Assembly (NCBI RefSeq): GCF_003697815.1
Contig: NZ_RDQG01000085.1
Coordinates: 186,001-250,000 of the forward strand
Length of the DNA: 64,000 nucleotides
Direction: 5' to 3'
Origin: Halalkalicoccus subterraneus
Lineage (GTDB): Archaea; Halobacteriota; Halobacteria; Halobacteriales; Halalkalicoccaceae
The position numbers were made by a program, and so were the translations under genes. Below the pieces are notes generated by a model, which had not been told where the DNA came from, searched no databases, and saw nothing but the letters and a program-made list of their open reading frames with translations. Positions 11,286 to 19,484 of this stretch are shown here, one piece after another (positions within the stretch are counted from its first letter, which is position 1; each line of letters opens with the position of its first letter).

Positions 11286-12233
11286 ATGGGACAGATCAAC
11301 GGTTTACATCACGTAACGGCGTTCGCAAGCGACGCACAGGCAAACCTCGATTTCTTCCGTAAGGTGCTAGGGATGCGGTTCGTCAAACGAACCGTCCGGT
11401 TCGACATCCCCGAGGAGATCTATCATTTCTACTACGGTGACGAGGTCGGAACCGCCGGTTCGATCGTGACGTTCTTCCCGATTCAGGACATGCCGGAGGG
11501 AAGCCTCGGGAAGGGACAGCTCAGTGCCGCCGGGCTGGTGATCCCCGAGGGATCGGTCGAGTACTGGACCGATCGGTTCGAGGAACACGACGTCGAGTAT
11601 ACCGTCGAGGAACGTTTCGACGAGACGGCCATCGGCTTTTCGGACCCCGACGGAACGCCGTTTGAACTCGTTACCGGCGAGTCCGACATCGAAGCGTGGG
11701 GCGACGGACCGGTTCCCGCCGAACACGGCATTGAGGGGCTTCACAGCGTGACGGTCCACTCGAACGACCCCACCGGAAGCTTCAGAGCGCTCGACACCAT
11801 GGACTGGGATCGGGTCGGCCGGCACGACGAACCACAGGCCGGCGACCGCGTTCGGTTCCAGGCTCCGGGCGACACGACGGGCGCGGAGTTCGTCGACGTG
11901 TTGATCCGCCCGAACGCTCCACAGGGCGTGATGGGCACCGGAACCTTCCTCCACGTCGCCTTCGACGCGGGCGAGATGTGGGAACAAAAGGAGTGGAGCG
12001 AGCGCTTTCGCGACGCCGACCTGATCACGACCTCCCGAAAGGATCGGGACTACTTCTGGTCGATGTACTTCACCGAGCCCGGCGGCTCGATCTTCGAGTT
12101 CGCGACCACCGGCCCTGGGGTCACCCTCGATGAGGACGTCTCGGAGCTCGGCGAGAAGCTCCGGGTACCCGACTGGCTCGACGTCGACGTCGAGTACATC
12201 GACGAACAGCTACCGGACATCACCGTCGACTGA
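11286..12233 (+). CDS. VOC-superfamily ring-cleaving dioxygenase-like protein (MhqO type)
   Basis: 315 residues forming two vicinal-oxygen-chelate modules: 'GLHHVTAFASDAQANLDFF' starts the first and 'GLHSVTVHSND' the second. Histidines open both modules and glutamates sit in 'GTPFELVTGE' and 'GSIFEFATT', matching metal-ligand positions of MhqO-type extradiol dioxygenases, which are induced by hydroquinones and catechol-like electrophiles. A paralogue is encoded at 57673-58620. The palindrome between its TATA element and ATG suggests repression by the TetR protein encoded convergently; the two genes overlap by 24 bases at their 3' ends. The substrate is not known. Confidence 0.85.
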   Translation: MGQINGLHHVTAFASDAQANLDFFRKVLGMRFVKRTVRFDIPEEIYHFYYGDEVGTAGSIVTFFPIQDMPEGSLGKGQLSAAGLVIPEGSVEYWTDRFEEHDVEYTVEERFDETAIGFSDPDGTPFELVTGESDIEAWGDGPVPAEHGIEGLHSVTVHSNDPTGSFRALDTMDWDRVGRHDEPQAGDRVRFQAPGDTTGAEFVDVLIRPNAPQGVMGTGTFLHVAFDAGEMWEQKEWSERFRDADLITTSRKDRDYFWSMYFTEPGGSIFEFATTGPGVTLDEDVSELGEKLRVPDWLDVDVEYIDEQLPDITVD

Positions 12234-12869
12234 GGCCCGATCGTTAGGAATATCGACGCTGACGTTCGGGACGAGACGCGGGAGGACGAACCGGTCGATC
12301 GCCGCACGCGCCCGCTCAGGGGCCTCTTTTTGTCCCAGTGAGATCCGGCGTGCCCGCGCCGAGTGGATGACGTCGGTCAGCAGCTGTGAGAACTCCATCG
12401 CGTCGACCTCGGTAAAGGTCCCGTCGTCGATCCCCGCCTGGATCACGTCGGCGAGCCCGACGACCATCCCCTCGTAGTGCTCGTTGAATAACTCCCTATG
12501 GGTCTCGTTGTGCTGGGCCTGTGAGAACAGCTCGTGATAGACTTTCATGCGTTCCCAGTGGTCGAACCCGTCGATGTCGGGCCCGAACATACACTGGTCG
12601 ATCCGGATCCGGAGGTGGTCCCAGTGGCCCTCGGCGTCGACGATGTCGTCGTCCTTGTACTGGGCGATGACGTACTCCAGAAACGACGAGATCAGCTCGT
12701 GTTTGCTGTTGTAGTGGTAGTGGATCACGGGACGGGTCATCTCGAATTCCTCGCCGATGTCGCGCATCCGGAGATCGGCGTAGCCGTGCTTGCTGAGCGC
12801 GCGGAAGGTCGCCTCCATGATGGCCTTCCGGGTTTCCTCCGAGGAGGCACGCCCGTCGGGACTGCTCAT
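12210..12869 (-). CDS. TetR/AcrR-family transcriptional regulator
   Basis: 219 residues. The N-terminal helix-turn-helix is clear ('EATFRALSKHGYADLRMRDI' then 'MTRPVIHYHYNSKHELISSF'), followed by the variable ligand-binding domain. It is placed between the VOC dioxygenase and the FAH/TatD pair. Identical-core palindromes lie upstream of the VOC gene and upstream of tetR itself, so autoregulation and control of the divergent 12993 operon are likely. A minus-strand TATA-like GTATAAAC is at 12892-12899. Probable ligand: an aromatic or quinoid compound, by context only. Confidence 0.88.
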   Translation of the reverse strand: MSSPDGRASSEETRKAIMEATFRALSKHGYADLRMRDIGEEFEMTRPVIHYHYNSKHELISSFLEYVIAQYKDDDIVDAEGHWDHLRIRIDQCMFGPDIDGFDHWERMKVYHELFSQAQHNETHRELFNEHYEGMVVGLADVIQAGIDDGTFTEVDAMEFSQLLTDVIHSARARRISLGQKEAPERARAAIDRFVLPRLVPNVSVDIPNDRASVDGDVR

Positions 12870-12915
12870 ACGGACGAATCGCGGTTCGAGCGTTTATACT
12901 CACCGCGCCGAAGCC

Positions 12916-12927
12916 TACCAGATGGTA
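12916..12927. promoter_or_regulatory. TetR operator candidate, copy 2
   Basis: TACCAGATGGTA, with perfect 5-bp arms, in the 123-base gap between divergent tetR (start 12869) and the FAH-family gene (start 12993). It shares ACCA-N2-TGGT with 11260-11273. Confidence 0.7.
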
Positions 12928-12992
12928 AGAGGTATGTGGCTGTGCGTCACAGGAATGTGTATGCGAACCAGCGACGAACACGGGGAGAAGCG

Positions 12993-13877
12993 ATGAGGCT
13001 CGGACAGTTCACCGCCGAGAGCGGCGACGATCCGTGGGCAGGCATTGAGAACGAGGACGGCGTCGTCCGGCTCGGAGAGGCGGCCGAAGCCGCCGGTGTC
13101 TCGTTTCCAGTGGAGCTTCGGGAAATCCTTGGCGAGTGGCGCTGGCGCGAGAAGGCGGATCTCGTGCTCGAGTACGCCCTCGAGACCGGGACGGGCCTCT
13201 ACGACCGGGACGGCCTCACCCAGTGCGAGCCGATTACCGACCCCCAGAAGGTGGTCTGCGTCGGGTTGAACTACGCCGACCACGCGGACGAGGGCGGGTT
13301 CGACGCGCCCGACGAGCCCGTGCTGTTCTCGAAGTTCCCCCAGTCGATCGTCGGTCCCGACGAGCCCGTCGAGTGGGACCCCGAGCTCACCGAAGCAGTC
13401 GATTACGAGGCCGAACTCGTGGCCGTGATCGGTGAACAGGCACGAAACGTCTCGGAGGAAGAGGCTCTCGACTACGTCGCGGGTTACACGGTCGGTAACG
13501 ACGTCTCGGCACGCGACCTTCAGATGGCCGACGAGCAGTGGGTGCGAGGAAAGAGCCTCGATACGTTCGCGCCCCTCGGTCCGGACCTCGTGACGCCCGA
13601 GGAGATCGACGACATCGGCGACCTCGATATCTGGGCCGAGGTGGACGGCGAGCGCCTGCAGGACGCGAACACGCAGTATCTCATCTTCGATATCGCCGAA
13701 CTCGTTTCCTTCTGTAGCCGGGCGTTCACCCTCAAACCGGGCGACCTGATCTATACGGGGACGCCCGACGGCGTCGGCTACTTCCGTGAGCCACAGGTGC
13801 TCCTCGACGACGGTGACACCGTCACGGTCGGCGTCGAGGGGATCGGTGAGCTGACCAACACCTGCCGGCACACCTGA
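12993..13877 (+). CDS. Fumarylacetoacetate hydrolase (FAH) family protein
   Basis: 294 residues; ATG 12993 (MRLGQFTAES) is chosen because upstream codons cross the regulatory gap. The FAH catalytic domain begins near residue 85 ('KVVCVGLNYADHADEGG'). Acidic metal ligands lie in 'VDYEAELVAVIG' and 'GYTVGNDVSARDLQ', and 'TGTPDGVGYFR' is the conserved C-terminal loop. Family members hydrolyse or decarboxylate beta-keto acids and ring-fission products of aromatic degradation, which fits a neighbour resembling a ring-cleaving dioxygenase. It forms a transcription unit with the amidohydrolase gene starting 4 bases after its stop. Confidence 0.88.
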   Translation: MRLGQFTAESGDDPWAGIENEDGVVRLGEAAEAAGVSFPVELREILGEWRWREKADLVLEYALETGTGLYDRDGLTQCEPITDPQKVVCVGLNYADHADEGGFDAPDEPVLFSKFPQSIVGPDEPVEWDPELTEAVDYEAELVAVIGEQARNVSEEEALDYVAGYTVGNDVSARDLQMADEQWVRGKSLDTFAPLGPDLVTPEEIDDIGDLDIWAEVDGERLQDANTQYLIFDIAELVSFCSRAFTLKPGDLIYTGTPDGVGYFREPQVLLDDGDTVTVGVEGIGELTNTCRHT

Positions 13878-13881
13878 GTCG

Positions 13882-14889
13882 ATGCCCCACGAGTATCCCA
13901 CCCGTCGGCCGACCGACCGCGATCACCGCACCGAGGGAGCGGCCGCCGACCTCCCGTCAGAACTGACGACCATCCCGTGGATCGACGTCCACAACCACGC
14001 GCACACGCTCTCGTGGAACGACCGTGAGAAGTTCGCCCTGAGTGGCTGTCATGCGATGGTGATGATGGCCGCCGCTTACTACTGGACGCCCTACAAACCC
14101 GTCGCGCCCGAGGACGTGCGCTCCCTCTGGGACGACGCGCTCGCCCGGCTCGGGCCGATCCGCGACGCCCACCCCTTCGACGCTTCGCTCGGGATCGGCA
14201 TCCACACCGGCGCGCGCGTCGAGGACTACGACGAGCTTCTCGATACCATGCCCGAGTACTGCGCGCTCGACGAGGTGAGTGCCGTCGGCGAGATCGGGAT
14301 CACCGAATCACAGCACGTCGCCGGGTGGGATCTCGAGGGACAGAAGGACGTGACCCGCCGGCAACTCGAAATCGCCGCCGACCACGACCTGCCGGCGATC
14401 CTGCACACGCCGGCGGATCTCAGGGACGTCGAGTTCCCCGACCGGGTCCACGGGTCGATTCCCGGCTACGAGGTCGACGCCTCGCTCGGACAGGAACCGG
14501 TCCTCACCGGCGAGAACCCGAAACGTGAGGCCATCGAGATCGACGTCGACCTCGCCGCCGAGGCGGGACTGCCCGAAGAGCGAGTGGTGCTCTCGCACGC
14601 CGACAAGACGGTCGCGCCGTACGTGCTCGAGAACACCGATTGCTATCTCAGTTTCACCGTCAGCTATCCCTGGTTGCTGGGCGTCGAGCCCCACCACGTC
14701 GCCGAGGTCGTCGCCGAGTACGGTCCCGAGCGGGTGCTGGTCGAGACGGACAGTGCGGGCATCCTCCGTAGCGACGTCTTCGCGTACAAGCGGACGATCT
14801 TCGAACTCTACCGGATGGGCCTGGACGTCGAGACGATCCGGCAGGTCGTCTACGAGAACCCGCGAGAGCTACTGGGCCGAAGGGAGTAG
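13882..14889 (+). CDS. TatD-like metal-dependent amidohydrolase
   Basis: 335-residue TIM-barrel metallohydrolase. Metal ligands in order: HNHAH in 'WIDVHNHAHTLSW', Glu in 'AVGEIGITES', His in 'AILHTPADL', His in 'VVLSHADKTVAP' and Asp in 'VLVETDSAG'. This order is that of TatD and archaeal TatD-related hydrolases. The gene starts 4 bases after the FAH gene stop, so the two are co-transcribed. A nuclease role, as for bacterial TatD, is possible; within this locus a role in hydrolysing a ring-cleavage product is equally plausible (inference). Confidence 0.82.
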   Translation: MPHEYPTRRPTDRDHRTEGAAADLPSELTTIPWIDVHNHAHTLSWNDREKFALSGCHAMVMMAAAYYWTPYKPVAPEDVRSLWDDALARLGPIRDAHPFDASLGIGIHTGARVEDYDELLDTMPEYCALDEVSAVGEIGITESQHVAGWDLEGQKDVTRRQLEIAADHDLPAILHTPADLRDVEFPDRVHGSIPGYEVDASLGQEPVLTGENPKREAIEIDVDLAAEAGLPEERVVLSHADKTVAPYVLENTDCYLSFTVSYPWLLGVEPHHVAEVVAEYGPERVLVETDSAGILRSDVFAYKRTIFELYRMGLDVETIRQVVYENPRELLGRRE

Positions 14890-14935
14890 AGTCACCTGTC
14901 CACGAGAAGCACTTCAAAGGGACCCGATGCCGGAG

Positions 14936-15292
14936 CTACTGGAGCCAGCCGCGCGTACGGAGGTAGTTCGCCCCCCAGTCGAAAAAGGCGGCCAGCCGGC
15001 CGGTGTTGTCGGTCCACTCGCGACGACAGTTCTGACACCGGTGGCGAATCCACACCTCGTCCTCGGGGGTCCACGATGTGATCGCGTCGTTCTCACAGTA
15101 CGGACACCGATCCGGGACGTTGATGTGGTCGGTCCTGCTGTCCCGGGTGGCAAACTGCACGAGCGATTCGGTCCTGTCGGTTTGTTTCAGGAGGATCCGA
15201 CACTGCGGACAGCGCCACTCGATAGGTGACTCCGAGTCGACCGGGTGGTGTTCACCGCATGAGGGACACTTGAGGCGGGTTCTCTCGGACAT
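14936..15292 (-). CDS. Zinc-ribbon protein with four CxxC knuckles
   Basis: 118 residues with CPSC, CPQC, CPYC and CQNC knuckles, enough for two zinc ribbons. The second pair flanks 'WTPEDEVWIRHRCQNC', and the C-terminus is 'FFDWGANYLRTRGWLQ'. Such proteins are common in haloarchaea and usually bind nucleic acid or protein partners. Convergent with the hydrolase gene; no operon partner. Function unknown. Confidence 0.7.
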   Translation of the reverse strand: MSERTRLKCPSCGEHHPVDSESPIEWRCPQCRILLKQTDRTESLVQFATRDSRTDHINVPDRCPYCENDAITSWTPEDEVWIRHRCQNCRREWTDNTGRLAAFFDWGANYLRTRGWLQ

Positions 15293-15451
15293 GATTGGAC
15301 ATCGCTGCGACCGCGACAGCGGGGCTCTCGATTCCTACGAGCCTCGCGCTCGTAACCTTGTTGGCCCGCGTCCCGGATCCCCGCCGGGGATACGCCCGCG
15401 ATTGCGGCCGGGATCGGAAGGGATTTGCATTACCGCGGTAGCCGATACCTA

Positions 15452-16510
15452 ATGACGCACGATATCGCAGTGATTCCGGGTGACGGGATCGGCACCGAGG
15501 TCGTCGAACACTCGATCCCGGCCGTCGAGGAGGCCGTCACCGCCGCCGGCGTCGACGTCGGGTTCACCCACTATGACTGGGGCAGCGATCGCTATCTCGC
15601 GGAGGGAGCGATGATACCCGCGGACGGGCTCGATCGACTTCAGGAGCACGACGCCATCTTTCTAGGCGCCGTGGGCCACCCGGACGTCCCCGATCACGTC
15701 ACTCTACACGGCTTGCGACTGGAGATCACGAAGGGGTTCAAACAGCACGTCTGTAAGCGCCCCACGTACCTGTACGAGGGGATCACCGGCCCGCTGCGTG
15801 GGTACTCCGGCGGCGACATCGACTTCGTCGTCTACCGGCAGAACACGGAGGGCGAGTACGCCCACATCGGCGGCCGGGAGTACCGGGGTCACGACAACGA
15901 GGTCGCGTTTCAGGGGGCGATGTTCACCCGCGAGGGAACCGAGACCATCGTTCGAGCGGCGTTCGAGGCCGCAACCGAGCGTGAAGGGGCGCTAACGAAC
16001 GTCACGAAGTCCAACGCCCAGGCCCACGGAATGGTCTTCTGGGACGACGTCGTCGAGGAGGTCGGTGCGGAGTACCCCGACGTCGAGGTGGAACGATTGC
16101 TCGTGGACGCGGCCAGCATGGACTTCGTCAGGCGCCCCGAGGAGTTCGACGTGATCGTCGCCTCGAACCTCTTCGGGGACATCCTCACCGACCTCGGGGC
16201 CGGTATCTCGGGGAGCATGGGACTCGCTCCGTCCTCGAACATCGACCCGACGCGCACCTATCCTTCGATGTTCGAGCCCGTCCACGGCAGCGCCTTCGAC
16301 ATCACCGGCGAAGGGATCGCCAACCCCATTGCCACTGTCCTCTCGTGGGGACTGCTCTGGGACCACCTCGGCGAAGAAGCGGTCGCGCGGGAACTCCGGG
16401 CGGCGGTCGCAGATCAGCTCGCGGATAGCGACGCCCCGCGCACCCCCGATATCGGCGGCGAGTCGGGAACCGAGGCGGTCGCAGGCGACCTCCGGACCCG
16501 AATCGAGTGA
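15452..16510 (+). CDS. Tartrate/D-malate dehydrogenase-like isocitrate/isopropylmalate-family enzyme
   Basis: 352 residues from ATG 15452 (MTHDIAVIPGDGIG). The family's NAD site and metal aspartates are present ('ASNLFGDILTDLGAGISGS', 'EPVHGSAFDITGEGIANPIAT'). The substrate-side region 'GAVGHPDVPDHVTLHGLRL' matches the tartrate dehydrogenase/D-malate dehydrogenase subgroup (TtuC/DmlA) better than LeuB or Icd, which differ in the first half. Predicted reaction: NAD-dependent oxidative decarboxylation of D-malate or a tartrate. It stands alone. Isopropylmalate dehydrogenase is the less likely alternative. Confidence 0.85.
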   Translation: MTHDIAVIPGDGIGTEVVEHSIPAVEEAVTAAGVDVGFTHYDWGSDRYLAEGAMIPADGLDRLQEHDAIFLGAVGHPDVPDHVTLHGLRLEITKGFKQHVCKRPTYLYEGITGPLRGYSGGDIDFVVYRQNTEGEYAHIGGREYRGHDNEVAFQGAMFTREGTETIVRAAFEAATEREGALTNVTKSNAQAHGMVFWDDVVEEVGAEYPDVEVERLLVDAASMDFVRRPEEFDVIVASNLFGDILTDLGAGISGSMGLAPSSNIDPTRTYPSMFEPVHGSAFDITGEGIANPIATVLSWGLLWDHLGEEAVARELRAAVADQLADSDAPRTPDIGGESGTEAVAGDLRTRIE

Positions 16511-16836
16511 ACGGCCTTCTTCGGTGGGGATGGTAATCGACCGATTCAACCCCACCGGTCGTCCGTACCCTCGTGAAATCCAAAAAACACTGCATAAGCA
16601 ACCAACGATACGATACCACGAATCGAAGTCGTCTCCGACAGTCAGCAGCCGTCACGCGGCCGATCGAAACCGGGTTCCTCGATCCGGTCATGACGTTCTA
16701 CAACGAAACAACCCACCCGGCGGTGTATCCACCGGTTCACTGGACGGCGTCGACCTGCCTTTTCGGCGTTTCGGTAACGAGCAAGCGGGCGCGTTCCATG
16801 TCTCGAGCAGGCACGGAACGCTTGCGTTCGACCCGA
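16511..16836. other. Gene-free interval
   Basis: 326 bases; the long open frames seen here have no protein-like composition. Nothing else recognised. Confidence 0.35.
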
Positions 16837-16995
16837 TCAGGGGTTGCTCTCATCCGTCCCCCACCGGCCGTGAGCGTCCGGCGCCCACTCGGTCGGGACC
16901 GTCCGATCCGGGTTTTCGGGGCACATCGACCGATGTCCGTTCAGCGCTCGTTTCGTCAGAAATCCCTTCTCGCAGCGGGGACACTCTACTACCAT
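16837..16995 (-). CDS. 52-residue C2H2-type zinc-finger protein
   Basis: Starts at 16995 (MVVECPRCEKGF) and stops at TGA 16837-16839. It contains CPRC (residues 5-8), His21 and Cys25 in the arrangement C-x2-C-x12-H-x3-C ('KGFLTKRALNGHRSMC'), close to a classical C2H2/C2HC finger including the finger-type 'F...L..H' core. The rest is a short proline/tryptophan tail. It is a plausible haloarchaeal microprotein regulator or DNA-binding factor; target unknown. Confidence 0.65.
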   Translation of the reverse strand: MVVECPRCEKGFLTKRALNGHRSMCPENPDRTVPTEWAPDAHGRWGTDESNP

Positions 16996-17206
16996 CGTTC
17001 GACGGCTAGTCCACTTCTCCCTATGTCAATTTTTTGATTGGCACTCCGTCGGACTTGCGTGACCACGGGGAACGCGGGACGGCGGCGATATGCTCTCGCA
17101 ATTGCCCTTTCAATAATATAATTTAATCTAGATATAGTTTAACGAATGTAGCTATCGGTGATATCGGGAAATGAGATATGAGGGATACCAGCGTACGGGT
17201 CGGTGT

Positions 17207-17485
17207 ATGGATGACTTGACGGGATTTCAGCGGGACCTCCTGTACGTGATCGCCGGCCTCGACGATCCACACGGGCTGGCGATCAAGAGCACTCTCGAGG
17301 AGTACTACGACGACGAGGTCCACCACGGGCGACTCTACCCCAATCTGGACACGCTCTGTGATAAGGGACTGGTCGAAAAGGGATCCCTGGACCGACGGAC
17401 CAACGTCTACGCCCTCACCGCCCGCGGCCGGCGAGAACTGGAGGCGCGACGGGAGTGGGAGATCCGGTACGTTCCAGCCGAATAG
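17207..17485 (+). CDS. PadR-family transcriptional regulator, copy A
   Basis: 92 residues (start MDDLTGFQRDLLY at 17207) comprising a single winged helix: 'HGLAIKSTLEEYY' is the recognition region and 'VHHGRLYPNLDTLCDKGLV' the typical PadR wing, with no C-terminal dimer domain. A close paralogue lies at 18053-18346, nearly identical in the DNA-contact region, so the two may share or compete for operators. AT-rich DNA at 17110-17160 probably holds the promoter. Target genes unknown; the terpene-synthase-like gene at 18476 is nearby. Confidence 0.85.
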   Translation: MDDLTGFQRDLLYVIAGLDDPHGLAIKSTLEEYYDDEVHHGRLYPNLDTLCDKGLVEKGSLDRRTNVYALTARGRRELEARREWEIRYVPAE

Positions 17486-17575
17486 CGATCTCGGATACGG
17501 GGACTGTTCGTCGCCTGATCGCCGTGTTTCGAGCGCGGCGAATCCCCCATCCGTCGTACTGTCCCGCGACCGCCG

Positions 17576-17860
17576 TTAGTGGTCGTGTCCCGTCATCTCG
17601 GCGAAGGACACGCCGAACCGGTCCTCGAACAGTGCCATCGTTTCCTCCTCGATCGTCCGGAGGTCGTCGTCGGGTTCGCCCGGCGAGTGGTGCAACATCG
17701 CGTGGACCTGCTGGGCGGCCGAAAGCATCGCCAGGTCGCCGAGAGTTTCCGCGGACGTCTCATCGCCGTCTGCGAGCGTCTCGAGGAGTGCGGTCGGGAC
17801 GACCACCTCGTCGCTCGACCCGTCGTCGCCGTCGATCGCGAACGTAACTGAGGGAGCCAT
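17576..17860 (-). CDS. Small acidic haloarchaeal protein
   Basis: 94 residues from ATG 17860 (MAPSVTFAIDGDD). It begins with a short beta-rich part ('VTFAIDGDDGSSDEVVVP') and continues helical to a His-containing tail (TGHDH). Highly acidic, soluble, no signal. It lies between the two PadR genes, on the opposite strand. Family not recognised with confidence; function unknown. A longer in-frame start at 17974 would add an arginine-rich extension unlike the rest. Confidence 0.6.
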   Translation of the reverse strand: MAPSVTFAIDGDDGSSDEVVVPTALLETLADGDETSAETLGDLAMLSAAQQVHAMLHHSPGEPDDDLRTIEEETMALFEDRFGVSFAEMTGHDH

Positions 17861-18052
17861 ACCCCGTACTGGGCGGGCGAACGAATAGATCCGTTGGTTG
17901 CGATCGGTCTCGCTTCCCCTTGACCGCCAAGGCCATCGGCTGCGTAGCCGGAGAACCAACTCGGATATTTTCATCGAGTCGTCACTCGAGACCAGAATCG
18001 TCTACCGACCGAGAGACGAAAAGTTGACAACGACCTCGTCCAGTGATCTGGC

Positions 18053-18346
18053 ATGGACGACCTGACCGGGTTTCAGCGGGATCTCCTGTGGGCAATCGCT
18101 GGACTCGATGAACCACACGGGCTTGCGATAAAGGACGTCATCGAGGAGTACTACGGCTCGGAGGTCCACCACGGGCGTCTGTATCCGAACCTCGATACCC
18201 TCGTCGAGAAGGGACTGGTCGAGAAAGGGGAGATGGACAAGCGAACGAACGTCTACTCGGTCTCCAAGCGTGGGCGTCGGGAACTCGAATCGCGACGCGA
18301 GTGGGAACGACAGTTCATGGACACGGAAGCCGAGCCGACCAACTGA
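18053..18346 (+). CDS. PadR-family transcriptional regulator, copy B
   Basis: 97-residue winged-helix paralogue of 17207-17485; both begin MDDLTGFQRDLL and share 'VHHGRLYPNLDTL', 'KGLVEKG' and 'RGRREL'. Differences cluster at the helix before the wing and in the C-terminal tail, where effector or partner contacts would lie. The convergent gene at 18476 is the nearest downstream neighbour. Duplicated regulators in such proximity suggest recent tandem duplication. Confidence 0.85.
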   Translation: MDDLTGFQRDLLWAIAGLDEPHGLAIKDVIEEYYGSEVHHGRLYPNLDTLVEKGLVEKGEMDKRTNVYSVSKRGRRELESRREWERQFMDTEAEPTN

Positions 18347-18475
18347 CCACCGGATACTCACCGTCCTTCGATACGCCTGACCCGTCTGCTCCCCGGTAGG
18401 AACGACGGGCCGTGGTTCGGACAGTCAGATCCCCGTCTTTCGTCCCCGTCGACGCGGACGATCAGTGTGATTCCT

Positions 18476-19456
18476 TTATAGATAGCCGCGGCCCGCCTCG
18501 TAGTAGCGGTCGACCCGGCGCATCCCATCGATAAACGCGGGCAGGTCGACGGAGACGGCCGTACAGTCGGTACGTTGCAGCTCGTAGAGGGTGTTTCGCC
18601 ATTCGGTTTCGAAGTGCTCCTCGATGCCGGCGGTCCGTATTCGGCGGGCGATCCGGTTTCGCGTCTCAGTGGAGACGCCGTCCACCGGAAGGTCATCGAC
18701 CACACCGGTTTCGAGGGCCCTCGCGATCACTCCGGAGGTGTAATCACCCTCGACCAGCTCCCGTTCCCAGGTCGCGATCCAGTTTCCGATTCGGGCCAGA
18801 TACTGAACGTACCAGGTGATCGAACGGAGGGTGCTGAGATCGGCCCGGGAGAACCCGGGGGAGTACATGAGATCGAGGTCGACGTAGGAGTAGACGGCCA
18901 TATTGTGCGAGTCGTAGAGCTTACACTCCCGGGTATTGCCCATCGCCGGGTTGTCGTTGAGGAGGAGGCTGTAATCGATGGCGTTGAGCGTCTGTCCGAC
19001 GTCGAAGTCGAACAGCGCCCGATACTCCCCGTAAAACGGCGCGTCCCGTTGGCGCTGCTCGAACCCGTTCCAGACCGTCTCGGCGAACCGAAGCCGCTTT
19101 TCGTCGAGCCCGTGTCGGTCATAGGAGATCTCCTGATGGGGACGGGACAGCTTTCGGGCCTCGTCGAACGTCTCGCCGTCGCCGTGGATCTCCGCGAGGT
19201 CGTCGAGCAATGTGATGTAGATCGCGAGGAGGAGTTTCTGCTCGAGGAGCTGGTCCGCATACCGCGCTTCGACGGTCGAGAGTCTGAACAGCGGGATCAC
19301 TTCGTAGAGCCATTTCCAGAGGTACGGATCCCGATCCCCGATGGTGTCGTTGTACTCGTCTGCGAGACGGGCGAGGCCGGGCGGCAGGGTGACCGCCCTT
19401 ACGTCCCGTAGAATCGCGTCGGAATCCCCGTCCTCGATGGCTGGCTGACTTACCAT
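18476..19456 (-). CDS. Class I terpene synthase-like protein (candidate terpene cyclase)
   Basis: 326 residues from ATG 19456 (MVSQPAIEDG). The all-helical protein carries both metal-binding signatures of class I terpene cyclases: DDLAE at residues 85-89 (first Asp-rich motif, DDxxE form) and NWIATWERE at 225-233, which fits the N-x3-S/T-x3-E metal triad. The 140-residue spacing between them is that of the family, and an arginine-tyrosine pair near the C-terminus ('RRVDRYYEAG') matches the common RY element. These features predict Mg-dependent ionisation and cyclisation of a prenyl diphosphate (farnesyl or geranylgeranyl). Overall similarity to known cyclases is low, so the reaction is inference. 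It is single-gene, with a TATA element 25 bases upstream. Confidence 0.68.
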   Translation of the reverse strand: MVSQPAIEDGDSDAILRDVRAVTLPPGLARLADEYNDTIGDRDPYLWKWLYEVIPLFRLSTVEARYADQLLEQKLLLAIYITLLDDLAEIHGDGETFDEARKLSRPHQEISYDRHGLDEKRLRFAETVWNGFEQRQRDAPFYGEYRALFDFDVGQTLNAIDYSLLLNDNPAMGNTRECKLYDSHNMAVYSYVDLDLMYSPGFSRADLSTLRSITWYVQYLARIGNWIATWERELVEGDYTSGVIARALETGVVDDLPVDGVSTETRNRIARRIRTAGIEEHFETEWRNTLYELQRTDCTAVSVDLPAFIDGMRRVDRYYEAGRGYL

Positions 19457-19474
19457 GAGCAATCCGATAACTCT

Positions 19475-19484
19475 ACTATAAATA
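19475..19484 (-). promoter_or_regulatory. TATA element of the terpene-synthase-like gene
   Basis: On the minus strand ATTTATAG lies about 20-28 bases before the ATG at 19456, implying a leaderless transcript. The surrounding 19470-19535 is AT-rich. Confidence 0.5.

Noticed and set aside
16573-17037. 154-codon plus-strand frame
   Set aside because: Serine/arginine-rich with no motif; it overlaps the better supported zinc-finger microprotein on the other strand.
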